Source of the DNA: Mariprofundus sp. KV
Lineage (GTDB): Bacteria; Pseudomonadota; Zetaproteobacteria; Mariprofundales; Mariprofundaceae
Length of the DNA: 64,000 nucleotides
Direction: 5' to 3'
Assembly (NCBI RefSeq): GCF_013387475.1
Contig: NZ_VWNB01000010.1
Coordinates: 62,001 to 126,000 of the forward strand
In this document: in pieces, positions 9,930 through 21,173 of the stretch
How the letters are laid out: the number at the start of each line of letters is the position of its first letter
Numbering within the stretch: the first letter of the stretch is position 1
Made by a program: the position numbers and the translations under genes
The notes under the pieces: model-generated
Databases searched by the model: none
Told to the model about the DNA's origin: nothing
The model's input: only the letters and a program-made list of their open reading frames with translations

Positions 9930-10544
9930 TTACGCATCTGAACCTGTTTTTTGAGATTTGCCCATCGCCAGTTCGGTGCCATCAAGCAGCCTGCGAATAT
10001 TGCTGGCGTGCTTGGCTGTCACCAGTGAAGCAAAAAGCATGCTAACCAGCAGTGCCGGCAGTGAACCGCCGGTCATCCAGACCAGCAGAGGCAGGGCCAG
10101 GGCACCTGCAATCGAGGCCAGTGAGACGTAACGCGTCGCCCACATCAGCACAATCCAGATCAACATGCCCAGCAGTGATGCCAACGGCTGCCACGGCAAC
10201 ATCGCCCCCAGCATGGTGGCCACACCCTTGCCACCCTTGAACTTCAGGTAGATCGGGAAGATGTGGCCGACAAAGCTGGCTGCGGCAATTGCACCAATCC
10301 ATGTCTCAGAGAGCTCCATGGCAACTGCCAGCGCCACGGGAATCATGCTTTTGGCTATATCTGCAACCAGCGTCAAAATGCCTACCAGCTTGCCGCCGGT
10401 ACGCATCGCATTGGTGGCACCAATATTGCCACTACCGTGATCACGCGGATCACGTTTGGTAATGGCCCTGCTCAGCAGCAGCCCAAACGGAATGGCGCCC
10501 AGCAGATAGGCGCCAGTCACTGTTAATATAAAGTAGATGCTCAA
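9930..10544 (-). CDS. plsY: Glycerol-3-phosphate acyltransferase PlsY
   Basis: An inner-membrane enzyme that acylates glycerol-3-phosphate with acyl-phosphate in the first step of phospholipid synthesis. The three cytoplasmic active-site signatures are visible: GSGNIGATN near residue 40, KFKGGKGVAT near residue 105, and the late NIRRLLDGTE region. Several hydrophobic helices separate them, and 204 residues is standard. Its ATG overlaps the stop of the upstream NAD(P)-binding gene by four bases (ATGA), so the two are translated together. Confidence 0.95.
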   Translation of the reverse strand: MSIYFILTVTGAYLLGAIPFGLLLSRAITKRDPRDHGSGNIGATNAMRTGGKLVGILTLVADIAKSMIPVALAVAMELSETWIGAIAAASFVGHIFPIYLKFKGGKGVATMLGAMLPWQPLASLLGMLIWIVLMWATRYVSLASIAGALALPLLVWMTGGSLPALLVSMLFASLVTAKHASNIRRLLDGTELAMGKSQKTGSDA

Positions 10545-11494
10545 ACGCCACCCTTACGATAGCGCGAACGCATCTGATCCCACTCCTGCTGTTTGGTATC
10601 AGCGCAGTTGCCGCAGATAAAGGTTGGCAACACATCTTCAAGTGCTGCGGGCTGGCCGAAAAGGGCCGGGAAGGGCTCGCCATCAACCACATTGTCACGT
10701 CCCAGCAGAACCAGCTGATCACGGGTGATCGGCGGAGTCGGCAGCACCTGGGTAAAGGCAGCCATCAGTGAGGCCGCCAGACCGGGTACAGGGATCAGGG
10801 TGCGCTTGATATCCAGCTCTTTAAGCAGCAGCTCCAGCAACTCTCTGAAGCTGTAGCTTTTCGGGCCGCCCAGTTCGAAGGTGGCACCATGCACATGGCG
10901 ATTGCCGATCGCATCGACAAAGGCGCGCGCCACATCCTGAACCCATACCGGCTGGAAGCGGGTTTCGCCCGAGATCACCGGCAATACCGGCATGCTCTGG
11001 CTCATCGCCTTAAACTTGTTAAAGAAGGAGTCGCCCGCGCCATAGATAATTGATGGACGGAAGATGGTAAAATTCAGACCTGAAGCAGCGACGAGCTGCT
11101 CTGCTTCGCCTTTGGTTTGCGCATAACTGCTGCCTTCAACCTGACCGGCACCAAGTGCACTCATATGCAGCAACTGCTTTACGCCGGCAGCTTTGCAGGC
11201 TGCAATGACACGCGCCGTACCCTTAACATGGGCCGCCTGAAAATTCTGACGCCCCTTCTCAAACAGCAGACCAACCAGGTTAATGACCACATCCATGCCG
11301 GCAACCGCAGCATCGAGGCCATAACCATCCGTAACATCAGCACGTACAAGCCGCACGCCGTCCACCAGCTGACCGCGAGCCCTGACCGGATGACGACATG
11401 CCACGGTCACCATATGCCCGGCCTGAACTGCCTGCTGCGCAATAGCGCGACCGACAAAGCCGCTACCACCGATAATACAAAGTCGTTGTCCCAT
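10541..11494 (-). CDS. NAD(P)-binding NDUFA9-like SDR protein
   Basis: An atypical short-chain dehydrogenase/reductase with the N-terminal dinucleotide-binding GGSGFVGRAIA motif. The pattern (LCIIGGSGFVG, YAQTKGEAE, FRPSIIYG) matches the complex I NDUFA9 family of NAD(P)H-binding proteins. The reading frame runs 30 codons further upstream, but GGGGAGG stands just before the ATG at 11494 and the Rossmann fold begins right there, so that start is preferred. The exact substrate or role, quinone-linked or lipid-linked, cannot be told from sequence. It is coupled to plsY by ATGA overlap. Confidence 0.85.
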   Translation of the reverse strand: MGQRLCIIGGSGFVGRAIAQQAVQAGHMVTVACRHPVRARGQLVDGVRLVRADVTDGYGLDAAVAGMDVVINLVGLLFEKGRQNFQAAHVKGTARVIAACKAAGVKQLLHMSALGAGQVEGSSYAQTKGEAEQLVAASGLNFTIFRPSIIYGAGDSFFNKFKAMSQSMPVLPVISGETRFQPVWVQDVARAFVDAIGNRHVHGATFELGGPKSYSFRELLELLLKELDIKRTLIPVPGLAASLMAAFTQVLPTPPITRDQLVLLGRDNVVDGEPFPALFGQPAALEDVLPTFICGNCADTKQQEWDQMRSRYRKGGV

Positions 11495-11682
11495 CTTACC
11501 TCCCCTATGATCTGATTTGCAGGGTAAGTATGATCCGGAGAGTGGCGAGGTCAATGCGCTTACTGCTGCTGCAACCCTTTTCACATAAATATATTTGGTC
11601 TATGCTCGCTAACAAGGGAAGGGGAGGAACAGACGCTTGGCATGTCATTATTCAAAACCAGCAAACAAAACTTGAGGCTTTT

Positions 11683-13452
11683 ATGATCCTCGAGTTGCCC
11701 GATATCGATAGCATTGCCAATCTTCCAGAGGCGATGTTCCGCATCAGCGAGAGTTGCGCCGCACGCCCGGCCCAGTGGTATCGGAAAAATGGTGAGTACC
11801 TTCCCATCACCTATGCTCAGCTGGCGCTGCGCATTCGCCACGTAGCTTCAGGGCTGATGCGGGCGGGAGTCAAACCGGGTGATCGCATCGGCCTGCTGAT
11901 GGAGAATCGCCCTGAGTGGGCTGTGATCGATTATGCCATCCTTGCGGTCGGTGCTGTCACAGTGCCGCTCTACTGCTCCTACCGACCTCAGGATATGGCC
12001 TATGTGCTGAAAGATTCCGGCGCCTCGATTGTTTTTACCTCCGGAGGACATCTGTTGCGCGACCTGAAAAAGGCGGCGGCGGAGTGCAAAACGGTCAAAC
12101 ATATCTACGCCACCGATGATGCCGATGATGGTACGCTTGTACGTAACCTCGCCGAGCTTGAAGGTGGCGAACCCGACGAGGAGCGTCTGAGTAGGCGGTT
12201 AGGTAAAATCGAACGTGATCAGCTGGCCACAATCGTCTACACCTCCGGCACCACGGCCAATCCGAAAGGGGTGATGCTCACCCACGGCAATATCCTCACC
12301 AATCTTGAAACCGTTCCCAACGTTATCGATCTGTTGCGCGAGGAGCGCATGCTCTCGTTTCTGCCACTGGCTCATACCCTTGAGCGTACCGCCAGCCACT
12401 TCCTGCCCTACTCCTACGGTATCTCTGTCGCCTTTGCCGAGCGCCCTGACACTGTGGCTAAAAATATGGCCGAGGCCCGACCCACCATTATGGTCTCTGT
12501 GCCGCGCATGCTGGAGGTGGTTCGCAGCCGCATTCTCGCCCAGGTTGCCAAACAGTCTGCCTTTAAGCAGAAGCTCTTCCACAGCTATCTTGATCTGGCA
12601 GGCAGAGAGAATCCCGGCCTTATCGGCAGTCTGCTGCTGAAGCTTCTCGACAAAATGGTGGGTGAAAAAATCCGTGCCCGTTTTGGTGGAAGATTACGTG
12701 TCATGGTCTCCGGTGGTGCGCCACTTGGCCCTGATGTTTTCAAGTTTTTTGAAGCCATCAAGCTTCCGATCCTGGAAGGTTACGGCCTCACCGAGTCTGC
12801 CCCCCTGCTTACCGCCAATCCGATGATCGACCGGCGCATCGGCTCGGTTGGCCGGGCCGGTAAAGGTGTCGAAATAAGGATTGCCGGGGATGGCGAGATC
12901 ATTGCCCGTGGCAGCAACATCATGCCCGGCTACTGGAAAAACAAACAAGCGACCAAAGAGACGCTGATTGATGGCTGGCTGCATACCGGTGATATCGGAG
13001 AAATCGATGCTGATGGTTATCTCAGAATCACCGACCGCAAAAAGGATATCATTGTCAACTCAGGCGGTGAGAACATCGCCCCGCAACGCATCGAGGGGCT
13101 GCTGGTCGCTGATGCAGAGATCGATCAGGTGGTGGTTTATGGCGACCAGAAACCCTATCTCGTAGCGCTGGTGGTTCCCAATCCCGAAGCCTGCAAGGCC
13201 TGGGCTGTGCAGAAGGGGCTGCCCGAGACCGATTGGGATCATCTCTGTGATTCAGCGATTTTCAAAAAACATCTGCAAACAAAAATCAGCACCATGCTCA
13301 AGCCACTTAACACATTCGAGCATGTGCGCCGCATCCACCTTTTGCACAAACCCTTCACCATCGAATCGGGCCTGATGACCCCGACCATGAAAATCAAACG
13401 CCGCAAAGTCTACGACCACTACCACGAAGTACTTGAATCCCTCTACTCCTGA
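11683..13452 (+). CDS. Long-chain fatty acid-CoA ligase (AMP-forming)
   Basis: A 589-residue adenylate-forming enzyme that activates fatty acids to acyl-CoA through an acyl-AMP intermediate. The P-loop-like VYTSGTTANPKGVMLTH, the GYGLTESAP motif and the LHTGDIGEIDADGYL hinge region are all present in order. It matches the FAA1/FadD15-type long-chain ligases. The open frame begins at 11530, but homology starts at ELPDIDSIANLPEAMF, so the ATG at 11683 is used. It is divergent from the NDUFA9-like gene and stands alone. Confidence 0.92.
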   Translation: MILELPDIDSIANLPEAMFRISESCAARPAQWYRKNGEYLPITYAQLALRIRHVASGLMRAGVKPGDRIGLLMENRPEWAVIDYAILAVGAVTVPLYCSYRPQDMAYVLKDSGASIVFTSGGHLLRDLKKAAAECKTVKHIYATDDADDGTLVRNLAELEGGEPDEERLSRRLGKIERDQLATIVYTSGTTANPKGVMLTHGNILTNLETVPNVIDLLREERMLSFLPLAHTLERTASHFLPYSYGISVAFAERPDTVAKNMAEARPTIMVSVPRMLEVVRSRILAQVAKQSAFKQKLFHSYLDLAGRENPGLIGSLLLKLLDKMVGEKIRARFGGRLRVMVSGGAPLGPDVFKFFEAIKLPILEGYGLTESAPLLTANPMIDRRIGSVGRAGKGVEIRIAGDGEIIARGSNIMPGYWKNKQATKETLIDGWLHTGDIGEIDADGYLRITDRKKDIIVNSGGENIAPQRIEGLLVADAEIDQVVVYGDQKPYLVALVVPNPEACKAWAVQKGLPETDWDHLCDSAIFKKHLQTKISTMLKPLNTFEHVRRIHLLHKPFTIESGLMTPTMKIKRRKVYDHYHEVLESLYS

Positions 13453-13514
13453 TTAATTATGTATTGTCTCCCAGAACGCCCCAAACGAAGCTCTGTCCCA
13501 ATATGGTAAACTAT

Positions 13515-13543
13515 TTGACTGTTACCATCATGGTAACTATGAT
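13515..13543 (+). promoter_or_regulatory. higBA promoter with operator palindrome as its spacer
   Basis: A TTGACT -35 box (13515-13520) and a TATGAT -10 box (13538-13543) are separated by exactly 17 bp. Those 17 bp are the perfect inverted repeat GTTACCATCATGGTAAC (8-bp arms, 1-bp centre). A further partial copy, ATGGTAAAC, lies just upstream at 13503-13511. Toxin-antitoxin operons are typically repressed by their antitoxin, so this is very likely the binding site of the downstream HigA-like protein; that link is inference. Confidence 0.8.
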
Positions 13544-13573
13544 TCCGGTGTTCTGTGGGGGAGAAGCAGAGCG

Positions 13574-13858
13574 ATGAGAATACTCGGCAGGGAGAAGTTA
13601 CTGAAGTGCGGAAAGAAACATGCTGATGCCAAAAAGGCTTTGGATGCATGGTTTCAAGAAGCCAAAGAGAGTAGCTGGAAAACAACACAGGACATTAAAA
13701 AAAGGTATCGCAGCGCAGATTTTCTGGCTGGTAATCGGGTGATCTTCAACATCATGGGGAATCGCTACCGGTTGGTCGTTAAAGTGCGCTACCAAAATGG
13801 CATCATAGCTATCGAATGGGTGGGGACTCATGCGGAGTATGACAAGATGAAATTCTAG
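13574..13858 (+). CDS. higB: HigB-type mRNA interferase toxin
   Basis: A 94-residue basic protein of the HigB/RelE-like toxin family, whose members cleave mRNA on the ribosome. Recognisable family segments are the N-terminal LKCGKKHADAKKALDAWFQEAK, the SADFLAGNRVIFNI block and the closing VRYQNGIIAIEWVGTHAEYDKM. The ATG is the first canonical start after the promoter and operator. The antitoxin-like gene begins 12 bp after its stop, toxin first, which is the characteristic HigBA order. Confidence 0.88.
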   Translation: MRILGREKLLKCGKKHADAKKALDAWFQEAKESSWKTTQDIKKRYRSADFLAGNRVIFNIMGNRYRLVVKVRYQNGIIAIEWVGTHAEYDKMKF

Positions 13859-13870
13859 AGGAGGTTGGTG

Positions 13871-15070
13871 ATGCATCTTAAAATCATTAAGAATGAAGCT
13901 GAGCACCAGCTAGCCCTTGAGGCATTGCTGACCTTGATGGATGGTAACCCTACTGAAGGCAGCGCTGAAGCAGACCAACTGGATGTGCTCTCTTTGCTGA
14001 TTGAGCGTTACGAGGAAGAAAACTTTCCTGTTGATCTGCCTGGCCCCATCGAAGCCATTCGCTTTCGCATGGAGCAGCAGGGACTAACCCAGAAAGATAT
14101 GGTACCCTATTTCGGCTCTGCCGCTCGAGTATCGGAGGTGTTGAACGGCAAGCGTCAGCTCAGCGTGAACATGATGCGTCAACTGAACAAGAAGCTTGGT
14201 ATCCCGGCAGAAGTGCTTCTGCATGAGGCAGGAGCCGAACTGCCTGTTGCCACAGACAAATGGGATCAGAGTGTTCTCAAAGCCATGCTGGAACGCAATT
14301 ATTTCGATGGCTTTGGTGGCCAACTGAGTGAGTTGAAAGAGTATGCCACAGAATGGACCAAACGCTTCGCGGATTTAGTTCCGGGCATCCCTCGAACCGA
14401 ACCCGCCCTTCTGCGCACAACGGCACATCAGAGATGCAACAACAAGCAAGTCGATGAGCTGGCCTTATGGGCATGGCAAATTCGTGTGCAGCAAAAAGCT
14501 GCAGCTGAACCGTTAAGCAATCCTTATCAGCCCGGTGTGATCAATCTCGATTTTATGCGCCGCCTAGCGGGTGAATCATGGGCTGAAAGCGGCCCTATTC
14601 GTGCCCGTGAACTACTCAACCATCATGGTATTCACCTGATTGTGGAACCCCACCTGCCGAAAACTTATCTTGATGGTGCAGTGATGCTTGATGCACGCGG
14701 CCGTCCCATTATCGCGCTTACGCTTCGTCATGATCGGGTTGATAACTTCTGGTTTACCCTGATGCATGAACTGGCACATGTGGCTTTGCATCTGGATGGA
14801 ACGAAGGTGTTCATTGATGATCTGGATAGCAACAACGAAGTGGACTCGATTGAAAGCGAGGCAGATGCCTTGGCTTCCGAAGCACTGATTCCGACAGAGG
14901 AATGGATAAGGGCATTGATATTAGCCGAGGCTGATATTTTCGATCTTGCCCAGAACCTCCATATTTCACCGGCCATAGTTGCCGGGAGACAGCGCAAGGA
15001 ATCAGGCAATTATCGCAAGTTTACCAAGCTTATTGGTAAAGATCAGGTTCGTTGCCAATTCCACATCTAA
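13871..15070 (+). CDS. HigA-like antitoxin fused to ImmA/IrrE metallopeptidase
   Basis: A 399-residue protein in two parts. Residues about 50-120 form a HigA-like XRE helix-turn-helix (GLTQKDMVPYFGSAARVSEVLNG). The C-terminal half is an ImmA/IrrE (M78)-type zinc metallopeptidase with HELAH at 299-303 and a downstream acidic SIESEADALA that supplies a third ligand. The ATG at 13871 is preceded by GAGGAGG; in-frame TTG and GTG codons just upstream are less well placed. Such proteases cleave repressors in other systems. Whether this one cleaves itself, the toxin or another protein is unknown. Confidence 0.87.
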   Translation: MHLKIIKNEAEHQLALEALLTLMDGNPTEGSAEADQLDVLSLLIERYEEENFPVDLPGPIEAIRFRMEQQGLTQKDMVPYFGSAARVSEVLNGKRQLSVNMMRQLNKKLGIPAEVLLHEAGAELPVATDKWDQSVLKAMLERNYFDGFGGQLSELKEYATEWTKRFADLVPGIPRTEPALLRTTAHQRCNNKQVDELALWAWQIRVQQKAAAEPLSNPYQPGVINLDFMRRLAGESWAESGPIRARELLNHHGIHLIVEPHLPKTYLDGAVMLDARGRPIIALTLRHDRVDNFWFTLMHELAHVALHLDGTKVFIDDLDSNNEVDSIESEADALASEALIPTEEWIRALILAEADIFDLAQNLHISPAIVAGRQRKESGNYRKFTKLIGKDQVRCQFHI

Positions 15071-15166
15071 GGCCCTAAGGTCAGGCCAAGGTTTACCGAA
15101 AGCATAATTCTTATTTATGTGTTTCCTTGGCTCGACCGGTAATAGTGGCGGATTCAGGTTCTGCAT

Positions 15167-15205
15167 TTAGAATCAGCAGGTGAGCGCGTTATAATCAAAG
15201 CGCTC
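15167..15205 (+). promoter_or_regulatory. Putative promoter of the PepSY gene
   Basis: A perfect TATAAT -10 box at 15190-15195 follows a weak TTAGAA -35 (15167-15172) by 17 bp. The -10 is bracketed by an inverted repeat, GAGCGC (15182-15187) and GCGCTC (15200-15205), which could be a repressor site. The membrane protein gene starts 33 bp further on. Confidence 0.55.
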
Positions 15206-15227
15206 TGGCCATGAGTGGAGTGGAGAG

Positions 15228-15809
15228 ATGATCAAACGTTATACATTGATGAAGCTGCACATGATCTTTGCTTCAGTGGTATTTCCGATTACGGTGATGT
15301 TCTTCATTACCGGTGCGCTCTATATCACCGATATTAAACCGGACGTCGCCAGCGAGGAGTTTCGTATCGAACTTGATCAGCCGTTTCCGGCTGATGCCAA
15401 ACAGCTCAAAGAGATTGCAGCCAAAGAGCTGGCCAGACGCAACATCTCCGAACCCCTCGGGCGATACAAACTGAAGTGGGATTCCGACCTGCAGGCCGAT
15501 TACCTCTTCTGGGATGGCGAAAATCACTGGCTGAAGATTCGCCCCTCCTCCAGCAACGCCCATGTGGCAGTCATGAAATTCTACGATCCCGGCATCTACA
15601 GCCGCTTTATGAGTCTGCACAAAGGCAATGGTAAAGAGTCGTTTAACTATTTCGTGGTAGCCATGGCGATTACCATGATGCTCACCCTGTTCAGCGGTGT
15701 GATCATCGGCATTAGCCTGCCTAAATTGCGACCTATGGTACTCTACTCAATGGGCACGGGCACGCTGCTCTTTTTCGGCCTGATGTTTTACAGTCAGTTT
15801 GTCGGATAA
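15228..15809 (+). CDS. PepSY-associated transmembrane protein
   Basis: A 193-residue inner-membrane protein with one helix near the N-terminus (about residues 12-32, starting IFASVVFPITVMFFITGALY), a periplasmic PepSY-like segment (about 45-125), and two helices near the C-terminus. This layout matches PepSY-TM proteins, which are often linked to metal uptake, redox or envelope peptidase control. Here there is no adjacent transporter, so the job is open. An appropriately spaced GGAG precedes the ATG. Confidence 0.7.
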   Translation: MIKRYTLMKLHMIFASVVFPITVMFFITGALYITDIKPDVASEEFRIELDQPFPADAKQLKEIAAKELARRNISEPLGRYKLKWDSDLQADYLFWDGENHWLKIRPSSSNAHVAVMKFYDPGIYSRFMSLHKGNGKESFNYFVVAMAITMMLTLFSGVIIGISLPKLRPMVLYSMGTGTLLFFGLMFYSQFVG

Positions 15810-15863
15810 AACCCTTACGCGTACAGGTGTGAATATTGATGGCTGCCCTGTTATGGTCTGCCG

Positions 15864-16244
15864 GTGAATATTGCTGACCACCCAATTCAGGTAAAGGTTC
15901 GCACTGAGTATGCAGCCGAGCACTCCGACCCTGCCCAGGATCGTTATGTGTTTATCTATTACATCAGCATTGTTAACAATGGCCCTGAACCTGTGCAACT
16001 GATCTCCCGCTACTGGAAAATTATGGATGCCAGCGGCCAGGTGGAAGAGGTGCGCGGTGAAGGGGTTGTCGGTGAGCAACCGGTGATTGAACCCGGACGT
16101 GAACATTTCTATAACAGCTTCTGCATTCTCGAAACCCCGGTTGGCTGTATGCAGGGCAGCTACCTGATGCAGAGGGAAGATGGTGAACAGTTTGATGCCC
16201 CCGTAGCGCTCTTTTCTCTGGCCGTGCCCGGCAGCCTGAATTGA
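15864..16244 (+). CDS. apaG: ApaG domain protein
   Basis: A 126-residue protein consisting of one ApaG beta-sandwich domain. The family blocks YYISIVNNGPEPVQLISRYW, GEGVVGEQPVIEPG and the closing GCMQGSYLM pattern are visible. ApaG is associated with divalent metal tolerance in Salmonella, but its biochemical role is not settled. The start is GTG. The usual apaH or rsmA neighbour is absent here (a partial rsmA is at the far end of the window). Confidence 0.9.
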   Translation: MNIADHPIQVKVRTEYAAEHSDPAQDRYVFIYYISIVNNGPEPVQLISRYWKIMDASGQVEEVRGEGVVGEQPVIEPGREHFYNSFCILETPVGCMQGSYLMQREDGEQFDAPVALFSLAVPGSLN

Positions 16245-16255
16245 GGGCTTAAAAG

Positions 16256-16381
16256 CTACCGATTCTCTACAGTTTCCGTCATTTCCCCTACGCCATGCGC
16301 GCCCGCATGGCGCTTGCTTATGGCGCAGTTCAGTGTGTTGTCAGGGAGACTTTGCTTAAACAAAAGCCATCCGGGCGATGA
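16256..16381 (+). pseudogene. N-terminal remnant of a glutathione S-transferase
   Basis: Starting after an in-frame TAA, this 41-codon stretch reads LPILYSFRHFPYAMRARMAL followed by AYGAVQCVVRETLLKQKPSGR and then TGA. This closely resembles the thioredoxin-fold N-terminus of glutathione S-transferases, where the site is normally FRRCPYAMRARMAL; here the catalytic cysteine position is phenylalanine. There is no start codon and no C-terminal domain, so it is a decayed fragment. A 9-bp perfect inverted repeat (16291-16299 / 16304-16312) lies within it and is probably incidental. It was too short to stand out as a gene. Confidence 0.7.
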
Positions 16382-16424
16382 AGAGCATCTGCTCTTTTCA
16401 TGGTAAGAGAACAATCAATGCCGA

Positions 16425-16754
16425 TCAGCTGAGCAGATCGATCTGTTCAATTAAATCGTCCGGGTCTGATCTGTTCAGATAGAGAGTGGAGCTGCACTGT
16501 GCGGTTCGATTGCTGATGCGGCCATTGCTGCCGCGACCTGGCGCCACAGAAGCACGCTCATTGGCAAATAGCGGCAGTTGCACTGCAATCTCATGCTGGA
16601 CCTGTCGTGCCTCTACAGAGATATCGAGCAGATCATGGCTGCCTTCGTGGGGCTCATCCTCATCCACAACTAACGGCCAGGATGTGCCTCTCCCCATCCT
16701 GTGCGATGACTTATGTCTGCTGTATAACTCAACAGAACTGTCTTTGATTCTCAT
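16425..16754 (-). CDS. Conserved hypothetical small protein
   Basis: A 109-residue open frame beginning MRIKDSSVELYSRHKSSHRM. This opening resembles a widespread proteobacterial hypothetical family whose members start MxIxDSxVxLxSxH and have a low-complexity C-terminus; I cannot assign a function. The rest is rich in polar and acidic residues, with no signal peptide or membrane segment. It lies between the GST remnant and the rpoC terminator, facing the remnant. The frame may be real but weakly conserved. Confidence 0.5.
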   Translation of the reverse strand: MRIKDSSVELYSRHKSSHRMGRGTSWPLVVDEDEPHEGSHDLLDISVEARQVQHEIAVQLPLFANERASVAPGRGSNGRISNRTAQCSSTLYLNRSDPDDLIEQIDLLS

Positions 16755-16907
16755 CTCGGCTCCGATTGTTCATACTGAAACTATCGCTAAATCAGCCCTA
16801 CACTTTATTGAGTGATCACCAGGCGCTTTCCTCAATTCCACAGTGTCCAAATATTCTGTCCCTGAATAATGCGTTTAGTTCTAACTGCTGGTTTTGAACA
16901 ATGGCAT

Positions 16908-16941
16908 AAAAAAAAAAGGGTGCCAGAAGGCACCCTTTTTT
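16908..16941 (-). terminator. Rho-independent terminator of the rpoBC operon
   Basis: On the minus strand, GGGTGCC-TTCT-GGCACCC forms a 7-bp GC-rich stem (16918-16935) followed by ten T residues (16917-16908). It lies about 20 bp past the rpoC stop. The T-run on the other side also makes it usable in the opposite direction. Confidence 0.95.
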
Positions 16942-16961
16942 GATTTCCTGAGAAAGTGGCT

Positions 16962-21170
<4,209 letters not shown>

Positions 21171-21173
21171 AAC

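Noticed and set aside
16291-16312. Perfect 9-bp inverted repeat CGCCATGCG/CGCATGGCG
   Set aside because: It falls inside the GST-like coding remnant (YAMRARMA) and has no T run, so coding constraint explains it better than a regulatory role.
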